From positions 6,014,001-6,078,000 of the forward strand of contig NZ_FNTQ01000001.1 of the NCBI RefSeq assembly GCF_900105755.1: DNA of 64,000 nt. Direction: 5' to 3'. Made by a program: the position numbers and the translations under genes. Under the pieces are notes generated by a model. That model was not told the DNA's origin. It made no database searches and saw only the letters and a list, made by a program, of their open reading frames with translations. Below are positions 41,554 to 50,507 of the stretch, one piece after another (position 1 is the stretch's first letter; every line of letters begins with the position of its first letter). Origin of the DNA: Streptomyces sp. Ag109_O5-10 (GTDB lineage Bacteria > Actinomycetota > Actinomycetes > Streptomycetales > Streptomycetaceae).

Positions 41554-43824
41554 TCAGCGGAAGGTGCGCAGCCGCAGGCTGTTGGTCACCACGAAGACCG
41601 ACGAGAAGGCCATCGCGGCCCCCGCGATCATGGGGTTGAGGAGACCGGCGGCGGCCAGCGGGAGCGCGGCCACGTTGTAGCCGAAGGCCCACACGAGGTT
41701 GCCCTTGATGGTGGCGAGGGTCCGCCGGGACAGCCGGATCGCGTCCGCCGCCACCCGCAGGTCCCCGCGCACCAGGGTCAGGTCGCCGGCCTCGATCGCC
41801 GCGTCCGTCCCGGTGCCCATGGCCAGCCCCAGATCGGCGGTGGCCAGCGCCGCCGCGTCGTTGACGCCGTCGCCGACCATGGCGACCGTCCGCCCCTCGC
41901 GCTGCAGCCGCCGTACGACGTCCACCTTCTCCTCGGGCAGCACCTCGGCGACGACCTCGGTGATCCCGACCGCCTTCGCGACCGATTCGGCCACCGCCCG
42001 GTTGTCCCCGGTCAGCAGCACCGGCGTCAGCCCTAGCGCACGCAGCTCCCGAACCGCCTCGGCGCTGGTGTCCTTGACCGCGTCGGCGACCGCGAGGACA
42101 CCCCGGGCCTGTCCGTCCCAGCCGGCCAGGACGGCGGTACGGCCCGCCCGCTCGGCCCGGGAGCGGGCCAGGGCCAACTCCTCGGGGACGGTGTCGAAGA
42201 GGCGCCCCACGGCCACCTCGCGGCCCTCGACACGGCCTCGTACGCCCCGTCCGGGGACGTTCGCGAAGTCCTCGACGGCGGGCAGCGTGCCGACCTTCTC
42301 CTCGGCCCCCGCCGCGATCGCCCGGGCGACCGGGTGCTCGGAGGCGTGTTCGAGGGCGCCCGCGAGCCGCAGCACCTCGTCCTCGTCGGCGCCCTGGACG
42401 GCGTACACCTCCTGGAGGCTCATCCGCCCGGTGGTCACCGTCCCGGTCTTGTCGAGCACGACGGTGTCGACCCGGCGCGTGGACTCCAGGACCTCCGGGC
42501 CCTTGATGAGGATGCCCAGCTGGGCGCCCCGCCCGGTGCCGACCATCAGCGCGGTCGGCGTGGCCAGGCCCAGGGCGCACGGGCAGGCGATGATCAGGAC
42601 GGCGACGGCGGCCGTGAACGCGGCGGCCGTGTCCCCGGTGACGCCCAGCCAGACCCCGAAGGTGCCGAGCGCGATCAGGATGACGACGGGGACGAAGACG
42701 GCGGAGATCCGGTCGGCCAGGCGCTGCACCTCTGCCTTGCCGTTCTGCGCGTCCTCCACCAGTCGCGCCATCCGCGCGAGCTGCGTGTCGGCGCCGACCC
42801 GGGTGGCCGCGACGACCAGCCGCCCGCCCGCGTTGACGGTCGCGCCCGTGACGGCGTCGCCGACGGTCACGTCCACCGGCACGGACTCGCCGGTCAGCAT
42901 CGACGCGTCCACCGCGGACGCCCCCTCGACCACGGTCCCGTCGGTGGCGACCTTCTCCCCGGGCCGTACGACGAACCGGTCGCCGACCGCGAGCGACGCC
43001 ACCGGGACCCGCACCTCGCGCCCGTCCCGCAGCACCGCCACGTCCCGGGCGCCCAGCTCCAGCAGCGCCCGCAGGGCCGCGCCCGCGCGTCGCTTGGAGC
43101 GTGCCTCCAGGTAGCGGCCGAGCAGGATCAGCGCGACCACCCCGGAGGCCACCTCCAGGTAGATCGTGGACGCGCCGTCCATCCGGGAGACGGTGAACCG
43201 GAACTCGTCGTGCATGCCCGGCATGCCCGCGTCGCCGAAGAACAGTGCCCACAGCGACCAGCCGAACGCGGCCAGCGTGCCGACCGAGACCAGGGTGTCC
43301 ATGGTGGCGGCGCCGTGCCGGGCGTTGGTCCAGGCGGCCCGGTGGAACTGCGCCCCGCCCCAGACGACCACCGGGGCGGCGAGCGTCAGCGACAGCCACT
43401 GCCAGTTGTCGAACTGCAGCGCCGGGACCATCGCGAGCAGCACGACCGGGGCCGCGAGCAGGGCGGAGACCAGGAGGCGGTGGCGCAGGGCGGCGAGCTC
43501 GGGATCCCGCTCCGGCCCGGCCTCCGGCGCCGGCTCCGGCTCCGGGGGCGCGGGTTCCTCGGCGGTGTAACCCGTCTTCACGACCGTGGCGATCAGGTCG
43601 GCGACCTGAACCCCCTGGGGGTATGTGACCTTCGCCTTCTCGGTCGCGTAGTTCACGGTCGCGGTGACGCCGTCCATGCGGTTGAGCTTCTTCTCGACCC
43701 GGGCGGCACAGGAGGCGCAGGTCATGCCGCCGATGAGCAGCTCGACCTCGGACTCGCCCTCGGCCGGGCGCGGCAGGGCTATCGGTGTCTGCGCGGTGGT
43801 GCTGGTGGTGGTGCTGGTCGTCAT
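41554..43824 (-). CDS. copA: Copper-translocating P-type ATPase
   Basis: The 756-residue protein starts with an HMA metal-binding domain (IGGMTCASCAARV, CxxC near residues 37-40), followed by eight membrane spans with the Cu(I) CPC motif (CPCALGLATP near 415). The phosphorylation site DKTGTVTTG is near 457, the HP dipeptide of heavy-metal pumps in ASEHPVAR near 497, and GDGVNDAAAL near 651. GGAG precedes ATG 43824. It exports Cu(I) and follows copZ by 128 bases under the same CsoR-type operator. An extra CsoR-like box lies inside its 5' coding region. Confidence 0.95.
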   Translation of the reverse strand: MTTSTTTSTTAQTPIALPRPAEGESEVELLIGGMTCASCAARVEKKLNRMDGVTATVNYATEKAKVTYPQGVQVADLIATVVKTGYTAEEPAPPEPEPAPEAGPERDPELAALRHRLLVSALLAAPVVLLAMVPALQFDNWQWLSLTLAAPVVVWGGAQFHRAAWTNARHGAATMDTLVSVGTLAAFGWSLWALFFGDAGMPGMHDEFRFTVSRMDGASTIYLEVASGVVALILLGRYLEARSKRRAGAALRALLELGARDVAVLRDGREVRVPVASLAVGDRFVVRPGEKVATDGTVVEGASAVDASMLTGESVPVDVTVGDAVTGATVNAGGRLVVAATRVGADTQLARMARLVEDAQNGKAEVQRLADRISAVFVPVVILIALGTFGVWLGVTGDTAAAFTAAVAVLIIACPCALGLATPTALMVGTGRGAQLGILIKGPEVLESTRRVDTVVLDKTGTVTTGRMSLQEVYAVQGADEDEVLRLAGALEHASEHPVARAIAAGAEEKVGTLPAVEDFANVPGRGVRGRVEGREVAVGRLFDTVPEELALARSRAERAGRTAVLAGWDGQARGVLAVADAVKDTSAEAVRELRALGLTPVLLTGDNRAVAESVAKAVGITEVVAEVLPEEKVDVVRRLQREGRTVAMVGDGVNDAAALATADLGLAMGTGTDAAIEAGDLTLVRGDLRVAADAIRLSRRTLATIKGNLVWAFGYNVAALPLAAAGLLNPMIAGAAMAFSSVFVVTNSLRLRTFR
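43610..43624. promoter_or_regulatory. CsoR-like box inside copA
   Basis: ACCCCCTGGGGGTAT is a near-complete copper repressor dyad within copA codons of the HMA/linker region (YPQGV). It matches the right half of the main box at 44260-44276. It could be a second binding site or chance from the codons. Confidence 0.35.
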
Positions 43825-43952
43825 GTCCGGACTCCAGACAACGGACCGGACCGCGCGGAGCCAGTATCAGCTGGTCGGCACGGCCCGGCGGAGAGATACG
43901 TTTCCGTCGTACGTACTGCTCGTGGTGCGTGTCGGTGCGTGTGACCGGGCCC

Positions 43953-44192
43953 TCAGACGCGGCCGGCGAGCTCGAAGCCCGCCTCGTCGACGGCGGCGCG
44001 GACCGCCTCCTCGTCGAGCGGGGCGGCGGAGACGACCGTGACCTCGCCGCTGGCCGCGACGGCCGTCACCGAGCTGACGCCGGGCAGTCCGGAGATCTCT
44101 GCGGAGACGGAACCCTCACAGTGTCCGCAGCTCATGCCGGTCACCTTGTAGACGGCGGTCACGGAGCCCGGGGTGTCGGTCTGGGCGGTCAT
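43953..44192 (-). CDS. copZ: Copper chaperone (HMA domain)
   Basis: ATG 44192 is chosen for GAGGAG upstream. The 79-residue protein is a single HMA domain with YKVTGMSCGHCEGSV carrying the CxxC copper site, and a typical ending AVDEAGFELAGRV. It delivers Cu(I) to CopA and is transcribed with it from the CsoR-type operator 70 bases upstream. Confidence 0.93.
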   Translation of the reverse strand: MTAQTDTPGSVTAVYKVTGMSCGHCEGSVSAEISGLPGVSSVTAVAASGEVTVVSAAPLDEEAVRAAVDEAGFELAGRV

Positions 44193-44259
44193 GTCGTTCT
44201 CCTCGTCGAGGCGGGTGGGGCCGATGGGGCCCACGAGGGAACCCCACTTTCGTCAGACT

Positions 44260-44276
44260 ATACCCCTAGGGGGTAT
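44260..44276. promoter_or_regulatory. CsoR-type copper operator
   Basis: ATACCCCTAGGGGGTAT is the symmetric GC-box with ATA/TAT ends bound by copper-sensing CsoR repressors. It lies 68 bases upstream of copZ and overlaps the last three codons and stop of the PrsW gene. No csoR gene is in the window. Confidence 0.85.
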
Positions 44277-45216
44277 TTCTCCAAGAGGGATCGCGGCGCG
44301 CCAGCGAGACCACCCAGGCGACTCCGAGCAGTGAGACGAGTACCAGCAGGCCGACCGAGAACACCGAGAAGAGGTGCTCCTGTGCCGCGCTGGGACGGGG
44401 GATGTACCCCTCGGCGAACATCTGAGGCTCCATCCCGGTACCCACCAGATGCGCCACCAGCCAGATCGCGAGGCCGTGCGTGGAGTCCCACAGGGCGTGC
44501 AGCAGGGCGACCCCGAGGTACCCGGCGACGACGGGCGCGGTGACGCGGAAGCGGCCGCTCAGGCGGCGGAAGGAGAGCAGGAGGCCGCCGGCGACCGCCG
44601 TCCACAGGCCGTGCCCGAAGGGGGCCACCACCCCGCGCAGGATCTCCGTCTCGATCAGCGCGCGCAGGTCGACGCCCTCGGTGGAGACGGCCGCGTCGAA
44701 CGCGTACCCGGCGCTCTCCAGGGCCGCGAAGCCGAAGCCGACCGCGGCGCCGAGCACCAGCCCGGCCCGCATGCCGCGGATCCCGGGCAGCCGGCGCAGC
44801 ACGAACACCAGCGCGCCGAGCTTCACCGCCTCCTCGATCAGGCCGACGCAGACGAACATCCCCCAGGAGGGACGGACCAGGTAGGACTCCACCACCGAGG
44901 TGCCCAGCAGCCCCAGCGTGCCGCCGGTCAGGAAGCAGCCGAGGATCGCGCTGACCCCGAGGTCGCGGCCGTGCCGCTCGTACGCCCACAGCACGAAGAC
45001 GACCGGGACGAGAAAGCTGCCGAGCAGGATCAGCGTCGGCAGCGGGGTGGTGTCCTTCGTCGTGTACGTGACCACCGCGGTCAGCACCCACAGGGCGAGC
45101 CCGCCGCCGAGGCAGCGCCGCCACAGGCCGGCGCGGATCCGGGGGTACGGCGGTGGCGGCTGCTGCGGACCTGGGATCCGGGCCTGCGGGCGGCCGGGCG
45201 GCGGAGAGTGGGTCAC
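44266..45216 (-). CDS. PrsW-family intramembrane protease
   Basis: GTG 45216 follows AAGGGGG. The 316-residue protein has a proline-rich N-terminus and about eight membrane helices with the PrsW motifs: GLIEEAVKLGALV (EE near residue 126), GFGFAALESAGYAF, VVAPFGHGLWTAVAGG and LLHALWDSTHG. PrsW cuts anti-sigma factors in other bacteria; the substrate here is unknown. Its stop lies inside the CsoR operator of the downstream copper genes. Confidence 0.88.
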   Translation of the reverse strand: MTHSPPPGRPQARIPGPQQPPPPYPRIRAGLWRRCLGGGLALWVLTAVVTYTTKDTTPLPTLILLGSFLVPVVFVLWAYERHGRDLGVSAILGCFLTGGTLGLLGTSVVESYLVRPSWGMFVCVGLIEEAVKLGALVFVLRRLPGIRGMRAGLVLGAAVGFGFAALESAGYAFDAAVSTEGVDLRALIETEILRGVVAPFGHGLWTAVAGGLLLSFRRLSGRFRVTAPVVAGYLGVALLHALWDSTHGLAIWLVAHLVGTGMEPQMFAEGYIPRPSAAQEHLFSVFSVGLLVLVSLLGVAWVVSLARRDPSWRNTP

Positions 45217-45399
45217 GGCGGGTCCCCCTTGTGCTCCTGCGGGTGCGGGTGGCGCTCGACGGCTCGGGATCGGCTCGGCGTCGGCGCGGGATCCGCGCGA
45301 GACCGGTGCGATTTACCCGCACTTTAGGCAGATGTGCCGTGTGTCGCAGTCTGGGGGGTTCGAGGGGGTGGTGGTCCGGTGTCGGGGGTGGCCGGCGGG

Positions 45400-46098
45400 T
45401 CAGTCGACGGGGCGGCCGAGGCGGTCGCCGACCAGGGGTTCCAGGTAGCGGGTGAGCACGTCCTTGATCTCCTGGATGTACGCCTGGCGCTCGGCGCCCT
45501 CGTGGCTGAGCACCAGCTCCAGCCCCGCTTTGTAGATACCGAGGCTGACGTGTGCCGCGCGCGTGACGCGAGTCCTGTCGGCGTCCGGCGGGAGGAGCGA
45601 GGCGAGCAGGCCCTCGACGCGGCCGAGCAGGTTGGTGTGCAGCGCGTCGTGGGCCTCGGTGATCCCGCCGGGCACGTCGGGGCCGTGCATCAGCGCGAAG
45701 AACACGGGGTGCTCGGTGTTGAAGGCGGTGAGGCGGTCCACGGTGGCGCCGACCGCGTCCGTCAGCGAGGTGCCGGGGTCGATCGGCGCGAGCGCCTCGC
45801 CGTAGGTGTCCCGCAGGTCGTGCATGAGCCGTTCGCCCAGCTCGACCGCGATCGCCTCCTTGTTCGGGAAGAACTGGTAGAGCGTGCCGGGGGAGACGCC
45901 CGCCTCCCGGGCGATGGCGTTGGTGCTGGCGGCGGTGTAGCCCGAGGTGCAGAAGACCGAGGCGGCGGCTTCGAGCAGCTGCTGGATGCGCCGCTCGCCG
46001 CGGGCCTGCCGCCGGCGCGGCTGCTCCTTGGCCGTGGCCGTGCCGTCGGGGCCGCGCGGACCGTCGGGCTGCTCTGGCATGTCGGGCTTGTCGGGCAC
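45400..46098 (-). CDS. TetR-family repressor
   Basis: GTG 46098 (or ATG 46080) begins a protein of up to 232 residues. After a charged, disordered N-terminus, the HTH covers about residues 33-80 (RIQQLLEAAASVFCTSGYTAASTNAIAREAGVSPGTLYQFFPNKEAI). A helical ligand domain follows with TRAAHVSLGIYKAGLELVLSHEG. It is divergent from an MmpL exporter, and two matching inverted repeats lie between them, so it almost certainly controls that exporter and itself. Confidence 0.9.
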   Translation of the reverse strand: MPDKPDMPEQPDGPRGPDGTATAKEQPRRRQARGERRIQQLLEAAASVFCTSGYTAASTNAIAREAGVSPGTLYQFFPNKEAIAVELGERLMHDLRDTYGEALAPIDPGTSLTDAVGATVDRLTAFNTEHPVFFALMHGPDVPGGITEAHDALHTNLLGRVEGLLASLLPPDADRTRVTRAAHVSLGIYKAGLELVLSHEGAERQAYIQEIKDVLTRYLEPLVGDRLGRPVD

Positions 46099-46125
46099 GC
46101 GTTATCCCCAGCTCTTCGAACGCGA

Positions 46126-46182
46126 TTGACAAACGCGAGCGGTCGCTCGCATTCTTGTAAACGCGAGCGTCGACTCGTGTTT
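46126..46182. promoter_or_regulatory. TetR operators overlapping the MmpL promoter
   Basis: TTGACA (46126-46131) and CATTCT (46150-46155), 18 bases apart, form a plus-strand promoter. Two copies of AAACGCGAGCG start at 46131 and 46159; the first continues into the perfect dyad GCGAGCG-gt-CGCTCGC (46135-46150), the second into AAACGCGAG-N6-CTCGTGTTT (46159-46182). A bound repressor would cover the -35/-10 region. Confidence 0.75.
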
Positions 46183-46277
46183 GCCAGTCTAAAAGGCAAT
46201 GGCCGACCCATGCTGCCCTGTGCACGAAGCTGATGCGTACCGGCAGGCAGTGGTCAGGGTGAAGGGGACACCGCAGG

Positions 46278-48521
46278 ATGACCGAAGTCAACAAGCCCTC
46301 GGCGGCCGGGACCGGGGCCCGCCCGGGGGGCTGGACCAGGTTCGTGACCGCCCGCCCACGGCTCTCGCTGCTGCTCGCCCTGGTGATCACCGCGCTCGCC
46401 GTGCTGGCCGGCAGCGGGGTCGCCGACCGGCTGGGCAGCGGCGGCTGGGAGGACCCGGCCGCGGAGTCGACGTACGCGACGAAGGCGCTGGAGCGCGAGT
46501 TCCCGGGCTCCCAGCCCAACCTGCTCCTCCTGGTGGACGCGCGGGGCGGCTCGGTGGACAGCCCTGCGGTGTCCGCCGAGGCAAAGGCCCTCGTCACCCG
46601 GCTGTCCGGCGAGAAGGGCGTCATAGGCGTCGGCTCGTACTGGCAGACCAAGTCGCCGTCCCTGCGCGCCGAGGACGGACACGAGGGCCTGATCGCGGCC
46701 CGCATCACCGGTGACGAGAAGGCGGCCGCCGACACCCTGGACCGCCTCGCCCCGCACTACCGGGGCGCGCACGGACCGGTGACCGTCAAGGTCGGCGGCA
46801 TGGTGGCGGTCCGCAGCGACATGCAGACGATCATCAAGGAGGACCTGGCCCGGGCGGAGCTGATCGCCCTGCCCATCACCCTGATCCTGCTGGTGATGGT
46901 GTTCGGCAGCGCGATCGCGGCCCTCCTCCCGCTGGGCATCGGCATCGTCGCCATCCTCGGCACGAACGCGGTGCTGCGCGGCATCACGTCCTTCACGGAC
47001 GTCTCGGTCTTCGCGATGAACCTGACCACGGCGCTCGGCCTGGGCCTCGCCATCGACTACGCGCTCTTCATCGTCCGCCGCTTCCGCGAGGAACTGGCCA
47101 CGGGCGCCGACCCGCTGACAGCGGTCGGCACCACCCTGCGCACCGCGGGCCGCACCGTGCTGTTCTCGGCCCTGACGGTGGCCGTCTCGCTGGCGGCGAT
47201 GCTCGTCTTTCCCCAGTACTTCCTCCGCTCGTTCGCCTACGCCGGCATAGCGGTGGTCCTGCTGGCCGCGGCGGCCGCCCTGATCCTGCTCCCGGCCGCG
47301 CTGATCCTGCTGGGCGACCGGGTCAACGCGCTGGACCTGCGCCGGCTGTTCCGCCGGGGCCGGGAAGCCCGGCCCTCCGGCGCCGAGGGCACGGCCTGGG
47401 CCCACGCCGCGACCCTGGTCATGCGCCGCGCCCCGCTCTTCGCCGTCGCCACCACGGCTTTCCTGATCGTCCTCGGACTGCCGTTCCTGGGCGTGAAGTT
47501 CGGCACCGCAGACGACCGTCAGCTCCCGGCCGGCGCCGAGTCCCACGTCGTCCAGCAGCACATCCGGGACGGCTTCCCCGGCAATCCCGGCGGCGACCTC
47601 GAGGTCCTGGCCGAGGGCGGGGCGACCAGGGCGCAGTACGCGGCGTACCAGGAGCGGGTGGCGGCCCTGCCGGAGGTGGCCGGGGTGGCCGGACCCCTGG
47701 TCGAGGGCGACGCGGCGTACTTCACGGTGCAGCCGAAGGGCGAGTCGGTGGACGACGGCGCCCAGCGCCTGGTGGGCGAACTGCGCGCGCTGAACACCCC
47801 GTTCGACACGAAGGTGACGGGCACGGCCGCGGTCCTGGTCGACTCCAAGCACGCCATCGGGGAGCGCCTGCCCTGGGCGGCGGCGATCATAGCGATCGTC
47901 ACCCTGCTGCTGGTCTTCCTTCTCACCGGCAGCGTCCTCATCCCCGTACAGGCGGTCCTGCTCAACGCGCTCAGCCTCACGGCGATGTTCGGCGCGGTGG
48001 TCTGGGTCTTCCAGGACGGTCACCTCTCGAACCTGCTCGGCTTCACCAGCCCCGGCTCGATCGAGACCACGCTCCCGGTCCTGATGTTCTGCGTGGCCTT
48101 CGGCCTCTCGATGGACTACGGGGTGTTCCTGCTCTCCCGCATCAAGGAGGAGTACGACAGGACGGGCGACCACGAGCGGGCGGTCCGGCTCGGCCTGCAG
48201 CGCACCGGAGGCCTGATCACCGCGGCGGCGGTCATCCTCGCGGTGGTGATGGTGGCGATCGGCACCTCCCGCGTCACCAACACCAAGATGCTCGGCCTCG
48301 GCATCGCCCTGGCGGTCCTGATGGACGCCATGGTCGTCCGCAGCCTCCTGGTCCCGGCCATCATGCGCCTCACCGGCAAGGCCACTTGGTGGGCCCCGGC
48401 CCCCCTGCGCCGCTTCCACGACCGGTTCGGGTTGAGCGAGGGCGAGCAGCGGACGCCCCACTCGGCCGCGCCTGAACCCGCCGCGCCCCACCCTGCCGCG
48501 GCCCCGGCCAGACGCGCCTGA
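46278..48521 (+). CDS. MMPL-family RND transporter
   Basis: The 747-residue protein has the MmpL plan: a TM helix, an outside domain (about 60-190), a block of TM helices with GLAIDYALFIVRRFREEL near 257, a second outside domain, and a second TM block with GLSMDYGVFLLSRIKEEY near 612. The paired Asp-Tyr positions carry the proton relay. Such pumps export lipids or hydrophobic drugs. GAAGGGG precedes ATG 46278. The last 20 residues (rich in Ala, Pro and His) are coded by the first unit of a 46-bp tandem repeat. It is controlled by the divergent TetR protein. Confidence 0.92.
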   Translation: MTEVNKPSAAGTGARPGGWTRFVTARPRLSLLLALVITALAVLAGSGVADRLGSGGWEDPAAESTYATKALEREFPGSQPNLLLLVDARGGSVDSPAVSAEAKALVTRLSGEKGVIGVGSYWQTKSPSLRAEDGHEGLIAARITGDEKAAADTLDRLAPHYRGAHGPVTVKVGGMVAVRSDMQTIIKEDLARAELIALPITLILLVMVFGSAIAALLPLGIGIVAILGTNAVLRGITSFTDVSVFAMNLTTALGLGLAIDYALFIVRRFREELATGADPLTAVGTTLRTAGRTVLFSALTVAVSLAAMLVFPQYFLRSFAYAGIAVVLLAAAAALILLPAALILLGDRVNALDLRRLFRRGREARPSGAEGTAWAHAATLVMRRAPLFAVATTAFLIVLGLPFLGVKFGTADDRQLPAGAESHVVQQHIRDGFPGNPGGDLEVLAEGGATRAQYAAYQERVAALPEVAGVAGPLVEGDAAYFTVQPKGESVDDGAQRLVGELRALNTPFDTKVTGTAAVLVDSKHAIGERLPWAAAIIAIVTLLLVFLLTGSVLIPVQAVLLNALSLTAMFGAVVWVFQDGHLSNLLGFTSPGSIETTLPVLMFCVAFGLSMDYGVFLLSRIKEEYDRTGDHERAVRLGLQRTGGLITAAAVILAVVMVAIGTSRVTNTKMLGLGIALAVLMDAMVVRSLLVPAIMRLTGKATWWAPAPLRRFHDRFGLSEGEQRTPHSAAPEPAAPHPAAAPARRA

Positions 48522-48664
48522 ACCGTCCGCGCCCCATTCGGCCGCGGCGTCGGCCAGACGCGCCTGAGCTGGCCGCGCCCCATTCGGCCGCGGCGCGGGC
48601 CAGACGCGCCTGAACCGGCCGCGCTCCATTCGGCCGCGGCCCTGGTCGACATGCCTGACCTGGC
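48482..48664. repeat. 46-bp tandem repeat across the MmpL stop codon
   Basis: Units start at 48482, 48528, 48574 and 48620 (the last 45 bases and more diverged). Each reads CGCGCCCCATTCGGCCGCGG, then a variable core, then GGCCAGACGCGCCTGA plus six bases. The MmpL stop TGA is in unit 1. Confidence 0.9.
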
Positions 48665-48702
48665 CGCGCCCCAAAGGGGCGCGGGGAACTGCGCGACCAG
48701 CC
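48664..48702 (+). terminator. Hairpin plus dispersed element after MmpL
   Basis: CCGCGCCCC-aaa-GGGGCGCGG forms a 9-bp stem at 48664-48684, overlapped by GGGGAACTGCGCGACCAGCC (48683-48702), a common Streptomyces intergenic element. It probably ends the MmpL transcript. Confidence 0.6.
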
Positions 48703-48718
48703 ACGACGGCGCCGCAGT

Positions 48719-48787
48719 CGGCATCCGGCATCCGCATCTGGCATCCGCATCCGGCATCCGGCCTCCGCACTCGGCCTCCGCACTCGG
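48719..48787. repeat. 13-bp low-complexity tandem repeat
   Basis: A unit near GGCATCCGCATCC/GGCCTCCGCACTC repeats about five times, drifting along the array. It lies between MmpL and the alcohol dehydrogenase gene; no gene is supported in 48522-48870. Confidence 0.75.
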
Positions 48788-48870
48788 CAAAAGGCGAACA
48801 GCAACCGGCACACCACGGCCCCCCAGCGAAGCGCTTACCCTTCGCGCAGCCCCCGAAAGGAGCACGCGCG

Positions 48871-49914
48871 ATGCGAGCCGTCGTCTTCGACCACTACGCC
48901 ACCCCCGCCGAGGTACGGGACGTCCCCGACCCCCGCCCGGCCCCCCACGGCGTGGTCGTCCGCGTGGAGGCCACCGGCCTCTGCCGGAGCGACTGGCACG
49001 GCTGGCGGGGCCACGACCCGGACATCACCCTCCCGCACGTCCCCGGCCACGAGCTGGCCGGGGTCGTCGAGGAGACCGGCGCCGGGGTGACCGCCTGGCG
49101 CCCCGGCGACCGGGTCACCGTCCCCTTCGTCTGTGCCTGCGGCAGCTGCCCGTCCTGCGCGGCCGGCGACCAGCAGGTCTGCGAGCGCCAGACCCAGCCC
49201 GGCTTCACGCACTGGGGCTCCTTCGCCCAGTACGTGGCGCTGGACCACGCCGACGTGAACCTGGTGGCGATCCCGGACGACATGTCGTACGCCACCGCCG
49301 CCTCCCTGGGCTGCCGCTTCGCCACCGCCTTCCGCGCGGTGGTCCAGCAGGGTCGGGTCGCGGCGGGGGAGTGGGTGGCGGTGTACGGCTGCGGGGGCGT
49401 GGGCCTGTCGGCGGTGATGATCGCGGCCGCGTCGGGGGCGCGGGTGGCGGCGGTCGACGTGTCGCCCCAAGCCCTGGACCTGGCACGGAAGTTCGGCGCG
49501 GCCCACGGTGTGAACGCGTCGGAGACGGCGGACCCCGCGGCGGCGGTCCGTGACCTGACCTCCGGCGGTGCCCACCTCTCCCTGGACGCCCTCGGCTCAC
49601 CCGCCACCTCGGCCGCCTCGGTCAACTCCCTGCGCCGGCGCGGCCGCCACGTCCAGGTGGGCCTGCTGCCGTCCCCGGACGGCACCACCCCCATGCCGAT
49701 GGCCCGCGCGATCGCCCTGGAGCTGGAGCTCCTCGGCAGCCACGGCATGGCGGCCCACACCTACCCCGCCATGCTCGAACTGGTCCGCGCCGGCACCCTC
49801 CGCCCCGACCTCCTCGTCACCTCGACGATCACCCTGGACGCGGCCCCGGCGGCCCTGGCGGCGATGGACGGGGCGCCGGCGGCCGGGGTGACGGTCGTCG
49901 AGCCCTGGGCCTGA
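48871..49914 (+). CDS. Zinc-dependent alcohol dehydrogenase
   Basis: GAAAGGAG precedes ATG 48871. The 347-residue medium-chain dehydrogenase has catalytic zinc ligands Cys38 (GLCRSDWHG) and His-Glu in PGHELAG near 60, four structural-zinc cysteines (CACGSCPSCAAGDQQVC), a CRFATAFRAV segment and a Rossmann motif YGCGGVGLSA near 172. It oxidises or reduces an alcohol/aldehyde pair with NAD(P). It stands alone after the repeats. Confidence 0.92.
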   Translation: MRAVVFDHYATPAEVRDVPDPRPAPHGVVVRVEATGLCRSDWHGWRGHDPDITLPHVPGHELAGVVEETGAGVTAWRPGDRVTVPFVCACGSCPSCAAGDQQVCERQTQPGFTHWGSFAQYVALDHADVNLVAIPDDMSYATAASLGCRFATAFRAVVQQGRVAAGEWVAVYGCGGVGLSAVMIAAASGARVAAVDVSPQALDLARKFGAAHGVNASETADPAAAVRDLTSGGAHLSLDALGSPATSAASVNSLRRRGRHVQVGLLPSPDGTTPMPMARAIALELELLGSHGMAAHTYPAMLELVRAGTLRPDLLVTSTITLDAAPAALAAMDGAPAAGVTVVEPWA

Positions 49915-49931
49915 CCCGGCCGCACCCCGCC

Positions 49932-50132
49932 TCAGAGGTCTCTGCGCCCCCGGTTGCCCGGCCGGGAGGCGACCCAGGCACGGACCGTGTCGGCGTACCA
50001 GTAGGGCTTGCCGCCCTCGACGTGGTCGGGCGGCGGGAGCAGCCCGTGCTTGCGGTAGGAGCGGACGGTGTCCGGCTGCACCCGGATGTGCGCCGCGATC
50101 TCCTTGTAGGACCAGAGCCGTCGGTCGGTCAT
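49932..50132 (-). CDS. Small excisionase/MerR-like HTH protein
   Basis: ATG 50132 has GGGAGG eight bases upstream. The 66-residue product is one winged-helix unit: WSYKEIAAHIRVQPDTVRSYRKHGLLPPPD followed by YWYADTVRAWVASRPG. It matches stand-alone helix-turn-helix proteins of the excisionase/AlpA style used as small regulators in Streptomyces. No integrase is near, so a phage role is unlikely. Confidence 0.8.
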   Translation of the reverse strand: MTDRRLWSYKEIAAHIRVQPDTVRSYRKHGLLPPPDHVEGGKPYWYADTVRAWVASRPGNRGRRDL

Positions 50133-50507
50133 GAGATGCACCTCCCTGCGCGCACCGCGGGGGCGACCGGAGGCGGTCGTCGGGGGAACCGGGCGCTGCG
50201 CTGGCGATCACAAAGCCTGTGCCCGGTGAACGACGGAGAGTGACTGTGCGCAAGCGCCTGTGGGCCGGGTGTGACCGAGAGCCCGCGTACGCGTGACATG
50301 TGTGACACAAGGGGGGAGTTTGTGACACACCCGGGGCACAGGCGCGTGCCCGGCCACCGGCGGGGCGCGTTGACAACCGGGGCGGCCGTGAGGCGCCCCA
50401 CGAGAGCGCGGAGAACCGCGTGATCGGCCACACCCGGCCCGCGCCCGCGCACCCATGGCTCCCGCCACCTCCGTAGGCGCCTCGGCCCCACCCCCTTCTC
50501 GTCAGAA
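50133..50507. other. Divergent region upstream of iolC with TGTGACACA repeats
   Basis: TGTGACACA occurs at 50301-50309 and 50321-50329, exactly 20 bases apart, with a third partial GTGACA at 50293-50298. These direct repeats could be sites for a regulator of the small HTH gene or of the iol operon. I see no gene here. Confidence 0.45.

Noticed and set aside
49932..50132. Phage excisionase
   Set aside because: The HTH fold fits, but there is no integrase, attachment site or phage gene within the window.
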